Positions 57,909-64,000 of a DNA stretch of 64,000 nucleotides are shown one piece after another; position 1 is the stretch's first letter; each line of letters begins with the position of its first letter. The notes under the pieces are model-generated. The model worked only from the letters and a program-made list of their open reading frames with translations. It ran no database searches and was not told the origin of the DNA. The stretch lies in assembly GCA_964547485.1 (NCBI GenBank), contig CAZJNU010000006.1, positions 9,490 through 73,489 of the forward strand. Reading direction: 5' to 3'. Origin of the DNA: JACJWR01 sp964547485. Its GTDB lineage: Bacteria; Actinomycetota; Actinomycetes; S36-B12; UBA10799. The position numbers were made by a program, and so were the translations under genes.

Positions 57909-58330
57909 CGTTCGAATTTCGTGGACAACGCGATCGTGGTGTGGGTGGACATGCCGGTGCGGCGCCGGACCTCCCAGAGCAGGGCCTCGAGTTCCAACGC
58001 GCTGGCAACACGCGCCATCAGCAGGTACGAATCGGTCCCGGCAACGGAGTAGCAGGCTTTGAGCTCGGGCAGCTCAGCGAGGAGCTCGGAGACATCGCGT
58101 GTGTCGGGGCCACCCGGGGAGGACAGCGACAGGAACGCCGTCAAAGCCTGGTCCAGGGCCACCGGATCCACGATCGCGCGGTAGCCGCGAATGATCCCGC
58201 GTTCCTCCAGCCGCCGGACCCGTTGGTGGGCCGCGGAAGTGGACAACCCCGTTGCTTTGGCCAGGTCCGTGTAGGACATCCGGCCGTCGGACAGCAACAA
58301 TTCGACGATCAGCCGGTCGGTCTCCTCCAC
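57905..58330 (-). CDS. Lrp/AsnC-family transcriptional regulator
   Basis: A 141-aa regulator. GTG 58330 is favoured because TAGGGT (58338-58343) lies 7 nt before it. N-terminal helix-turn-helix (DRLIVELLLSDGRMSYTDLAKATGLSTSAAHQRVRRLEERGII cut here by eye) and C-terminal RAM ligand domain (AFLSLSSPGGPDTRDV ... AGTDSYLLMARV) that binds amino acids and assembles octamers. It overlaps the amidohydrolase gene and probably controls it in response to an amino acid or a related effector. Confidence 0.9.
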   Translation of the reverse strand: MEETDRLIVELLLSDGRMSYTDLAKATGLSTSAAHQRVRRLEERGIIRGYRAIVDPVALDQALTAFLSLSSPGGPDTRDVSELLAELPELKACYSVAGTDSYLLMARVASALELEALLWEVRRRTGMSTHTTIALSTKFER

Positions 58331-58337
58331 TTGCACG

Positions 58338-58343
58338 ACCCTA
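58338..58343 (-). promoter_or_regulatory. -10 hexamer TAGGGT of the Lrp/AsnC gene, leaderless geometry
   Basis: On the minus strand TAGGGT, then 7 nt, then GTG 58330. Confidence 0.5.
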
Positions 58344-58468
58344 CCGCCTGGCCCGACATCCACTGAGATCGCCAGGCCACGATTTCACATCTTCCAGTCG
58401 TCAGCAGTCACCAACTGCCGGTCCGCCGGTAGGCCAGTACCGCCTTCGTCGTGAACCTGCGATGTCAC

Positions 58469-58474
58469 TATTCT
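58469..58474 (+). promoter_or_regulatory. -10 hexamer TATTCT of the small membrane protein gene, leaderless geometry
   Basis: TATTCT, then 7 nt, then ATG 58482. Confidence 0.55.
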
Positions 58475-58481
58475 TCGAGGC

Positions 58482-59153
58482 ATGGTGGATGCCACGCAGG
58501 GGCCTATCCGATACCTGCGGGCCACGGTTGTCGGGCTCTGCGTGGGCCTGATCAGCGTGCTGGGCCACACCCTCGGACATGGTCAGCTCTCGCCGATGGC
58601 TGGCCTGCAGGTGCTCTGTCTGGCGCTGGCCGGTGCGGGTGCACTGACCGCTCGGAGACTCCGCCCGTGGAGCCTGGCCGCCTTCGTCATCGGCTTCCAG
58701 CTCGCAGCACACTGGCTGCTGGGAAAGATGGCGCCCCATCCGGTGCCGGGACCCTCATTGGCCCCGGGTTCCGCGGGTTCCCACGCCAGCGATGGACTGG
58801 CAGCGCCCCTGCACCTGACAGCGCCCCTGCACCTGTCAGGCGCACAGTTACCCCTGCCCAGTCCCGCGGGCGTCGATTGGCCGATGCTAGCCGGCCACCT
58901 GCTGGCAGCCGTGATCATCGTCACCCTGTTGTGGCGCGCCGACGATGCCCTGTTCTCACTGGCGGCTGCCGTGCGCCGTGCAGCTGTCGTTCTGCTCGGC
59001 TCGGCTCTCCGGGGATGGCCTTCCGTTGTCCCGGCCAGACGGTCGCCGGTGCTTCCCCCGGCGACGGCACCGCCCGGGCGGAATCGGTACCTGTGCTGGC
59101 TGGCCTCGTGGCGGTATCGGGGACCGCCGACGCTGCTTCATAGCCGAGGCTGA
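58482..59153 (+). CDS. small membrane protein in copper/DyP cluster
   Basis: A 223-aa protein with about four transmembrane segments. Potential metal-binding His are found in VLGHTLGHGQLSP (in or after helix 1), AAHWLLGKMAPHPV and the duplicated PLHLTAPLHLSG stretch, which is coded by a direct repeat of GCGCCCCTGCACCTG. The last 60 residues are Arg/Pro-rich. The family is not recognised. As the first gene of a set with a PCu(A)C chaperone and a DyP peroxidase, a role in copper handling is inferred. The reading is supported by its leaderless promoter. Confidence 0.6.
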   Translation: MVDATQGPIRYLRATVVGLCVGLISVLGHTLGHGQLSPMAGLQVLCLALAGAGALTARRLRPWSLAAFVIGFQLAAHWLLGKMAPHPVPGPSLAPGSAGSHASDGLAAPLHLTAPLHLSGAQLPLPSPAGVDWPMLAGHLLAAVIIVTLLWRADDALFSLAAAVRRAAVVLLGSALRGWPSVVPARRSPVLPPATAPPGRNRYLCWLASWRYRGPPTLLHSRG

Positions 59154-59329
59154 CTTCGGCAGAGCTGACTGCGGCGTGCGCCTTACCGCAGGTCCCGCCG
59201 CCTCGGGCGTCACGACTGCCGCCCGAACCGTCAATCCATTGACGCTTGCGTTCGATCCGGGGCCCTCACAGTGCCTCCTCAGCTGCCACCTGTGGCACGA
59301 CTCAACACCTCACTCTTCAAGGAGAATTC

Positions 59330-59893
59330 ATGCGCACAACCAGCCCGACAGCATTAATCATCGCCGGCTTGGCGACCGTCGCCCTGGCGGCCTGTAGCAA
59401 CGGCTCGTCCTCGTCTGGGTCCTCGGGTACGTCGCCGACGGCAGCCGGATCGTCGTTGGTGGCCGACTGCCCGCTGACCGTCACCGATGCCTGGGTCAAA
59501 GCAGCGCCGAGCGGCATGACGGCCGCCTTCGCGACCGTGTCGAACCCCAGCGCCCAGCCCGCCACCATCACCGCCGCATCGACGCCCGCCGCTGGCAAGA
59601 CTGAGTTGCACGAGACTGTGGACACAGGCGGCACCATGACGATGAAACAACTCCCGGCTCTCACGGTCCCGGCAAACGGGCAACTCGCGCTGGCGCCGGG
59701 CGGCAACCACATCATGCTGATGAACATCCCGTCGCCGATCGAGCCCGGCGAGGACGTGACGGTGACTCTGACGTGCGAATCGGGGGCCACTGTTGGGTTC
59801 ACTGCGAAGGCGCGCACCTATTCAGGGGCAAACGAGACCTACAAACCCGGTTCGGCAACTTCGCCGATGTCCATGGCATCGCCGACATCGTGA
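59330..59893 (+). CDS. PCu(A)C-type copper chaperone lipoprotein
   Basis: A 187-aa lipoprotein (lipobox LAAC22; ATG 59330 behind AAGGAG). After a Ser/Gly linker comes the PCu(A)C domain with the exact metal motif His-x10-Met-x21-His-x-Met: His94, Met105, His127, Met129. It binds Cu(I) outside the cell and delivers it to cytochrome oxidase Cu-A or other cuproenzymes; the copper nitrite reductase fusion in this window is a possible client. Its stop overlaps a possible GTG start of the DyP peroxidase gene. Confidence 0.9.
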   Translation: MRTTSPTALIIAGLATVALAACSNGSSSSGSSGTSPTAAGSSLVADCPLTVTDAWVKAAPSGMTAAFATVSNPSAQPATITAASTPAAGKTELHETVDTGGTMTMKQLPALTVPANGQLALAPGGNHIMLMNIPSPIEPGEDVTVTLTCESGATVGFTAKARTYSGANETYKPGSATSPMSMASPTS

Positions 59894-59904
59894 AGGGCGA
59901 ACCA

Positions 59905-61101
59905 GTGAACTCATCACGCGGCGTCTCGCGGCGCAGGTTTCTGCTCGGTGCGGCCGGTTCAGCCGCCCTGGTATCGGCGGGGAGGGCCGCGCAGGCCCTC
60001 CCCGCCGAACCCGAGGCAAGTCCCGCCGGTGAGGCGACCGTGCCCGCGCAAGGTGAGCATCAGGCGGGCGTCGACACCCCACTGCAGTCGGCGGCGATCT
60101 TCACTGCCTACAACCTGGTAGCTGGCATCACCAGGGTAGAGATTGCTCGGCTGATGCAGCTGTGGACTGATGACATTGTCAGGCTCACTCAGGGGCGGCC
60201 GGCCCTCGGTGATCCGGTGCCGGAGCTCGCCGCGATCCCCGCCCGGTTGACCGTCACCGTCGGATTTGGGCCCGGCGTGTTTGCAGCGGCCGCGATGGAA
60301 GGGGCTCGCCCCTCCTGGTTGCGGCCCCTGCCAGCATTCAAGGGTGACCGGCTCCAGGCCGACTGGTCCGGCGGGGACCTGCTGGTGCAACTGTGCGCCG
60401 ACGATCCAGTGACGCTGGCGCACGCTGATCAGGTGCTGACGTCCACCGCGTCCTCGTTCGCCAGCGTCGCCTGGCAGCAACACGGATTCCAGCGGGCCCG
60501 GGGCATGACGCCGGACGGCACAGTCGGACGCAACTTGATGGGCTTCGTCGATGGCATCGTGAACCCAGTGCCCGGAACTGCCGACTTCGACGCTGTCGTT
60601 TGGAACCCCGGCCAGCCCCCCTGGCTGAAGGGCGGTTCCTGCCTGATAGTCCGACGCATTCGGATGGATTTGCAGCGCTGGAGTTCTCTCGACACCCGCC
60701 AACGCGAGGAGGTGTTCGGGCGAACGGCAGCCGACGGCTCACCGCTCTCCGGTGGTTCGCCGCAGGACCGCCCCGACCTTGATGCCCGAGACTCCAGCGG
60801 CCTCAGCGCAATCCCTCTGTTTGCCCATGTTCGATTGGCCGCCCCCACGTCTCCCGAAGAACGGATCCTGCGCAGGCCCTTCAATTACGACTCGGGACCA
60901 ATCGCGGGAGGCCGAGATTCAGGGCTGATCTTCGCTGCCTACTGCGCCAACCCGGAACGTCAATACATTGCCATGCAGCGACGCTTGGCTGACCACGACC
61001 TGCTCAACAGCTGGGTCTCAGCGGTCGGCTCAGCGGTCTTCGCGATCCCACCGGGGTTCGAGGACGGCCACTACCTGGGGGAATCCCTGCTTAAGATCTG
61101 A
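59905..61101 (+). CDS. Tat-exported DyP-type peroxidase (EfeB-like)
   Basis: A 398-aa heme peroxidase. GTG 59905 is preferred, with GAAGGG upstream; GTG 59890 in the GTGA overlap is possible. Twin-arginine signal SRRRFLLGAAG followed by an Ala-rich segment. The DyP motif GFVDGIVNP carries the catalytic Asp; the proximal His is in PLFAHVRLAAP, and the distal Arg in FAAYCANPERQY region is plausible. It oxidises dyes or phenols with peroxide, or removes iron from heme in the EfeB mode. Exported folded with its heme; co-transcribed with the copper chaperone. Confidence 0.92.
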   Translation: MNSSRGVSRRRFLLGAAGSAALVSAGRAAQALPAEPEASPAGEATVPAQGEHQAGVDTPLQSAAIFTAYNLVAGITRVEIARLMQLWTDDIVRLTQGRPALGDPVPELAAIPARLTVTVGFGPGVFAAAAMEGARPSWLRPLPAFKGDRLQADWSGGDLLVQLCADDPVTLAHADQVLTSTASSFASVAWQQHGFQRARGMTPDGTVGRNLMGFVDGIVNPVPGTADFDAVVWNPGQPPWLKGGSCLIVRRIRMDLQRWSSLDTRQREEVFGRTAADGSPLSGGSPQDRPDLDARDSSGLSAIPLFAHVRLAAPTSPEERILRRPFNYDSGPIAGGRDSGLIFAAYCANPERQYIAMQRRLADHDLLNSWVSAVGSAVFAIPPGFEDGHYLGESLLKI

Positions 61102-61154
61102 CGTCGTCGCGAGACCCCGCGCAGGTCATTCGCCTGACCCTCGACGCCAGGATT

Positions 61155-62300
61155 TCACGCCTTGCTGATTGCGCGGGAGATGACCAGCCGTTGGATTTGG
61201 TTGGTGCCCTCGACGATCTGCAGAACCTTGGCTTCTCGCATGTAGCGCTCCACCGGGTAGTCCTCCACATAGCCCGCCCCGCCGAGGACCTGGACGGCGT
61301 CGGTCGTCACCCTCATGCACATGTCGGTGGCGAACAATTTCGCCATCGCAGCTTCGGTGCCGAATGGTCGACCTGCTTGTTTCGCCCGCGCGGCGGACAG
61401 GTAGAGGGCGCGCGCCGCTGCGATCCCGGTTGCCATGTCGGCCAGCAGGAATCCCACCCCCTGGAAATCGCCAATCGGTTGCCCGAACGCCTCCCGCTCC
61501 CGCGAGTAGTCCACGGCCACATCCATTGCCGCCTGCGCCAGTCCGACGGCGCAGGCAGCAATGCCGAGCCTGCCGGTATCCAACGCGGCCATGGCAATGG
61601 CAAACCCTTCCCCCTCAGCGCCGATGCGTTGATCGACAGGCACCCTGACCCCCTCCAGGATCACCTGCGCAGTCGGCGACGAACGCATCCCCATTTTGCG
61701 CTCCGGTGGACCAAAGGACAGGCCAGTCGCATCGGCCGGTACCCGCAGGCAGCTGATTCCCTTCGGCCCGGGTTCGCCGGTGCGGGCCATGACCATGTAG
61801 TAGTCGGCCTCGCCGGCGTGGGTGATCCAGGATTTGACGCCGTCGATCAGGTAGTCCCCACCATCGCGGCGGGCGACGGTGGTGAGAGCGGCCGCATCGG
61901 ACCCGCAATGTGGCTCCGACAGGCAGTAGGCGCCCAGCAGGTCACCGCCGAGCATTTCGGGTAGTAGTGCGGCTTGCTGGTCGGCGGTGCCAGCCGATAC
62001 CACTGGGAAGCAGGACAGCGTGTGCACGCTGACGCCCAGACCGACGCTCAGCCAGCCCCGCGACAGTTCCTCGAGTACCTGTAGGTAGACGTCAAAGGGG
62101 ACTTCGCCGCCGCCAAGCGACTCGGGGTAGGGCAGCCCGAGCAGGCCGGATTTGCCCAACAGCCGGATCAGCTCACGTGGGAACTCCGCGGTCGCCTCGG
62201 CTGCGGCCGCAGCCGGTGCCAACTCCCGGGTGGCGAGGTCGACGGTCAGCGCCAGGAGATCCGCGGACTCCTGATCGGGCATTTCCCTGACGACACGCAT
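61155..62300 (-). CDS. acyl-CoA dehydrogenase
   Basis: A 381-aa FAD enzyme of the acyl-CoA dehydrogenase fold: AYCLSEPHCGSDAAAL (signature 1), the beta domain GVKSWITHAGEADYYMVMART, the C-terminal QVLGGAGYVEDYPVERYMREAK (signature 2) and catalytic Glu in QIVEGTNQIQRL. It introduces a trans-2 double bond in an acyl-CoA; chain specificity (short or branched) cannot be fixed from sequence. It lies 8 nt after the M24 peptidase on the same strand. Confidence 0.94.
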   Translation of the reverse strand: MRVVREMPDQESADLLALTVDLATRELAPAAAAAEATAEFPRELIRLLGKSGLLGLPYPESLGGGEVPFDVYLQVLEELSRGWLSVGLGVSVHTLSCFPVVSAGTADQQAALLPEMLGGDLLGAYCLSEPHCGSDAAALTTVARRDGGDYLIDGVKSWITHAGEADYYMVMARTGEPGPKGISCLRVPADATGLSFGPPERKMGMRSSPTAQVILEGVRVPVDQRIGAEGEGFAIAMAALDTGRLGIAACAVGLAQAAMDVAVDYSREREAFGQPIGDFQGVGFLLADMATGIAAARALYLSAARAKQAGRPFGTEAAMAKLFATDMCMRVTTDAVQVLGGAGYVEDYPVERYMREAKVLQIVEGTNQIQRLVISRAISKA

Positions 62301-62308
62301 AGCTGCTC

Positions 62309-63469
62309 CTAGACCTCGGTTATGACCAGCCCCCGGGGTCGATTGTTGCAGTTGACCACACCATCCTCGGCGCAGACCACGATGTCTTCGATCCGGGCCC
62401 CGAACCGTCCCTGCAGGTAGAACCCAGGCTCAATGCTGAAGGCCATCCCAGGCTCCAGCACTCGGGTGTTGCCACTGACGATGTAGGGCTCCTCGTGCGT
62501 CTCAAGGCCGATACCGTGGCCAGTGCGATGCACGAATGCCTCCCCCAGTCCGGCCTCAGTGAGAACATCTCGGGCGGCAGCGTCCACCGACTCGCAGGTC
62601 ACCCCTGGGCGGGCATAGGCAACCGCGGCCGCTTGGGCGGACTGCAGGGCTGCGTAGGCAGTGAGGAATTCCGGCAGCGGCTCTCCGATCGAGTACGTGC
62701 GAGTGCTGTCCGAGCAGTAGCCCGACGGCATCGTGCCGCCGATGTCCACCACCACCGGATCACCCACCTGCAGCACTCGATCGGAAACCTCATGGTGCGG
62801 GCTGGCGCCGTTCTCACCACCCGCAACAATGACGAAGTCCACCTGCGAGTGTCCGGAGGCCAGGATGAGGTCGGCGATATCGCCACCCACTTCCCGCTCG
62901 GTGCGGCCCGGTCGCAGTAGCTCGGCCACCTGCGCGTGCACGGCGTCGATGGCAGCTCCGGCTGCCTGCAGCGCGGACACCTCGGCAGCGGTCTTTCGCA
63001 GACGCAAGTCGGCGATCACGTCGCCAGCGGTGACCCACTCCGCTTGAGGTACCGCATCGCGCAGGGCAAAGGCAGTCCTGGCCCACATCCGGTCGTCAAC
63101 CGCGATCCGACTGGCTGCCGGGACGTTGGCGGCGACCAGTTGGCACGGATCTTCAGTCTCCTGCCATGTCTGAATGACCAGCCCTAGTCCCCCTACCGGG
63201 CTCGCTTCGGCGGCGGGGCGCTCCAACTCGGGCACGATCATCAACGGGTCGCTGCCCGGTCGGATCAGCAGCGCGGTAAGCCGTTCCAGTGGCAGGGCTC
63301 GGTAGCCGCACAGGTAAGTCAGATCGTGGCCGGGAGTGACGATCACGGCGTCCAGTCCGGCCGCAGCAGCCGCGGCTGACGCCCTTGCCAGGCGGGCGCT
63401 GAGTTCGCCGGGGTCCGATGGTGCTGACGGGTGCGGTTGGGAGCGGTCAACCGATGGTGATTTCGACAT
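62309..63469 (-). CDS. M24-family Xaa-Pro aminopeptidase-like protein
   Basis: A 386-aa pita-bread-fold peptidase. The N-terminal creatinase-like domain (about 20-155) is followed by the catalytic domain with the five metal ligands in order: VVVDIGG (Asp), CSDSTRTY (Asp), HRTGHGIGLETHE (His), SIEPGFY (Glu), ARIEDIV (Glu). ATG 63469 is favoured because TAGGTT (63476-63481) lies 6 nt before it; GTG 63475 is the alternative. It cleaves N-terminal residues before proline, or acts as a related dipeptidase. Coupled to the acyl-CoA dehydrogenase gene by position only. Confidence 0.93.
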   Translation of the reverse strand: MSKSPSVDRSQPHPSAPSDPGELSARLARASAAAAAAGLDAVIVTPGHDLTYLCGYRALPLERLTALLIRPGSDPLMIVPELERPAAEASPVGGLGLVIQTWQETEDPCQLVAANVPAASRIAVDDRMWARTAFALRDAVPQAEWVTAGDVIADLRLRKTAAEVSALQAAGAAIDAVHAQVAELLRPGRTEREVGGDIADLILASGHSQVDFVIVAGGENGASPHHEVSDRVLQVGDPVVVDIGGTMPSGYCSDSTRTYSIGEPLPEFLTAYAALQSAQAAAVAYARPGVTCESVDAAARDVLTEAGLGEAFVHRTGHGIGLETHEEPYIVSGNTRVLEPGMAFSIEPGFYLQGRFGARIEDIVVCAEDGVVNCNNRPRGLVITEV

Positions 63470-63795
63470 AGCCACAACCTAGTGTCCTGCGGCAGCAGTT
63501 CGTTGCACACCGTCGGATCACCTGGATCCTGGACTTGGGCAGTCGTCGATGACTGCCCAGAACGAGGAGCGGTTTTGCCCGCTGACACTTCAACCCACAC
63601 ACTGGCCGAAGCCCCGCCGGTCACGGGCGAGAATCCCCCGAAGTCCGGGCTACGCCAGTGGCACACCAGGTAGACCGACACGGTCCGAGCGCAGTGCCAA
63701 CAACAGCACTGACTCGCGCCCCCACTGTGTCAACTCCGATGTCCGTCGCGGCCACGCACCGCGAGATCCACTTTGTGTCCCAACCCCGCCCCCGG
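63470..63795. other. 326-bp gap with M24 promoter and a hairpin
   Basis: The M24 gene -10 (TAGGTT, minus strand 63481-63476) is at the left end. GGGCAGTC (63537-63544) and GACTGCCC (63551-63558) form a perfect 8-bp hairpin with a 6-nt loop, which can terminate the HNH gene read from the right. A 112-aa minus-strand frame here (to 63681) has no family pattern, and I do not call it. Confidence 0.5.
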
Positions 63796-64000
63796 TTAGG
63801 GGCCGAGGGGTGGGTCGGGTGCGTCTTGGTAGGTGAGGCCGCTGGGCATGGTCCAGGTCCATCCCGGCCCGGCCGTCCCCGGTCCGCAGCCCGTCTCTGC
63901 CCCGCCGGTTCCGTTGGCCTCTAGTGGGCCCGCTTCTGGTCCTCCCGGGTGGGGTTGGAGCCCGAACCCGAAGTGCGTTTTACACCGATGGTGGCGTCTG
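63796..64000 (-). CDS. HNH endonuclease (DUF222 type), 3' end cut by window edge
   Basis: An open minus-strand frame with no start in the window and TAA at 63798-63796. It reads RRHHRCKTHFGFGLQPHP, then Gly/Pro-rich residues, and WTWTMPSGLTYQDAPDPP. RRHHRxK with the His pair followed by W-x-W-T-x-P-x-G-x-x-Y is the very typical end of the DUF222-HNH nucleases that occur in many copies in actinobacterial genomes. About 67 residues are present; the DUF222 part and the first HNH Cys residues would lie beyond 64000. These genes often behave like homing or mobile elements. Confidence 0.75.
   Translation of the reverse strand, partial: RRHHRCKTHFGFGLQPHPGGPEAGPLEANGTGGAETGCGPGTAGPGWTWTMPSGLTYQDAPDPPLGP

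Noticed and set aside
63343..63681. 112-aa minus-strand frame before the M24 gene
   Set aside because: It overlaps the M24 N-terminus in another frame, covers its promoter and has no recognisable pattern.

Overview
The window is one stretch of chromosome from a high-GC actinobacterium (Actinomycetota). The evidence is a set of lineage-typical genes: rbpA, an ANTAR regulator of the PdtaR type, the DprE1/DprE2/UbiA decaprenyl-phospho-arabinose trio, adjacent Lnt and polyprenol-phosphate mannose synthase genes, and PolA with a degenerate proofreading domain. About eighteen genes also carry a TAnnnT hexamer 6-8 nt before an ATG/GTG start, the geometry of actinobacterial leaderless promoters. I cannot name a genus; this may be a metagenomic or environmental lineage.

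Layout. 1-4.1 kb: three coupled pilin-like genes, then an AbiEi/DUF559-type gene. 4.1-8.1 kb: an odd 74-nt tRNA, a 21-bp tandem repeat, pdtaR, the branched-chain amino-acid binding lipoprotein LivK and a variant aquaporin. 8.2-11.1 kb: a toxin-antitoxin island (MazE-MazF fusion remnant, YefM-YoeB, VapBC, AbrB-RelE, a broken thioredoxin-like gene) lying between livK and the rest of the liv operon. 11.1-15.3 kb: LivF, LivG, LivM and a LivH with an added extracellular domain. 15.4-18.5 kb: DprE2-DprE1-UbiA cell-wall arabinan precursor genes. 18.5-20 kb: a thioesterase, a serine-recombinase remnant and a second PIN toxin module with a 57-aa antitoxin. 20.4-24.2 kb: polA, a HAD phosphatase and a DUF4442 gene. 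24.1-30.2 kb: a four-gene overlapping signalling operon (REC-GGDEF, triple-receiver hybrid kinase, CheR, CheB). 30.3-32.4 kb: a secreted metallophosphatase and an alpha/beta hydrolase.

32.5-45.9 kb is the most interesting part, a compact nitrate/nitrite respiration island. NarGHJI and an HPP-family permease form one operon. Converging on it is a 788-aa single protein that joins a complete heme A synthase-like (CtaA) membrane domain, a blue-copper domain and a two-domain copper nitrite reductase (NirK). This gene overlaps an FAD desaturase-like oxidoreductase by 4 nt. Divergent from narG is a cytochrome P450 that lacks the usual acid-alcohol pair and so is a candidate, untested, for NO chemistry; no classical NO reductase is in the window.

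45.9-64 kb: nested palindromes, a DUF4097/ribbon-helix-helix pair with a striking operator, a pentapeptide-repeat lipoprotein, a carboxymuconolactone-decarboxylase-like gene, two tandem patatin-like genes, a glycerophosphodiesterase, rbpA, fxsA, an operon for lipoprotein N-acylation and mannosyl-phosphoprenol synthesis, an amidohydrolase/Lrp pair, a copper chaperone plus Tat-exported DyP peroxidase, an acyl-CoA dehydrogenase/M24 peptidase pair, and the 3' end of an HNH endonuclease cut by the window edge. All assignments come from reading the sequence; no database search was run.
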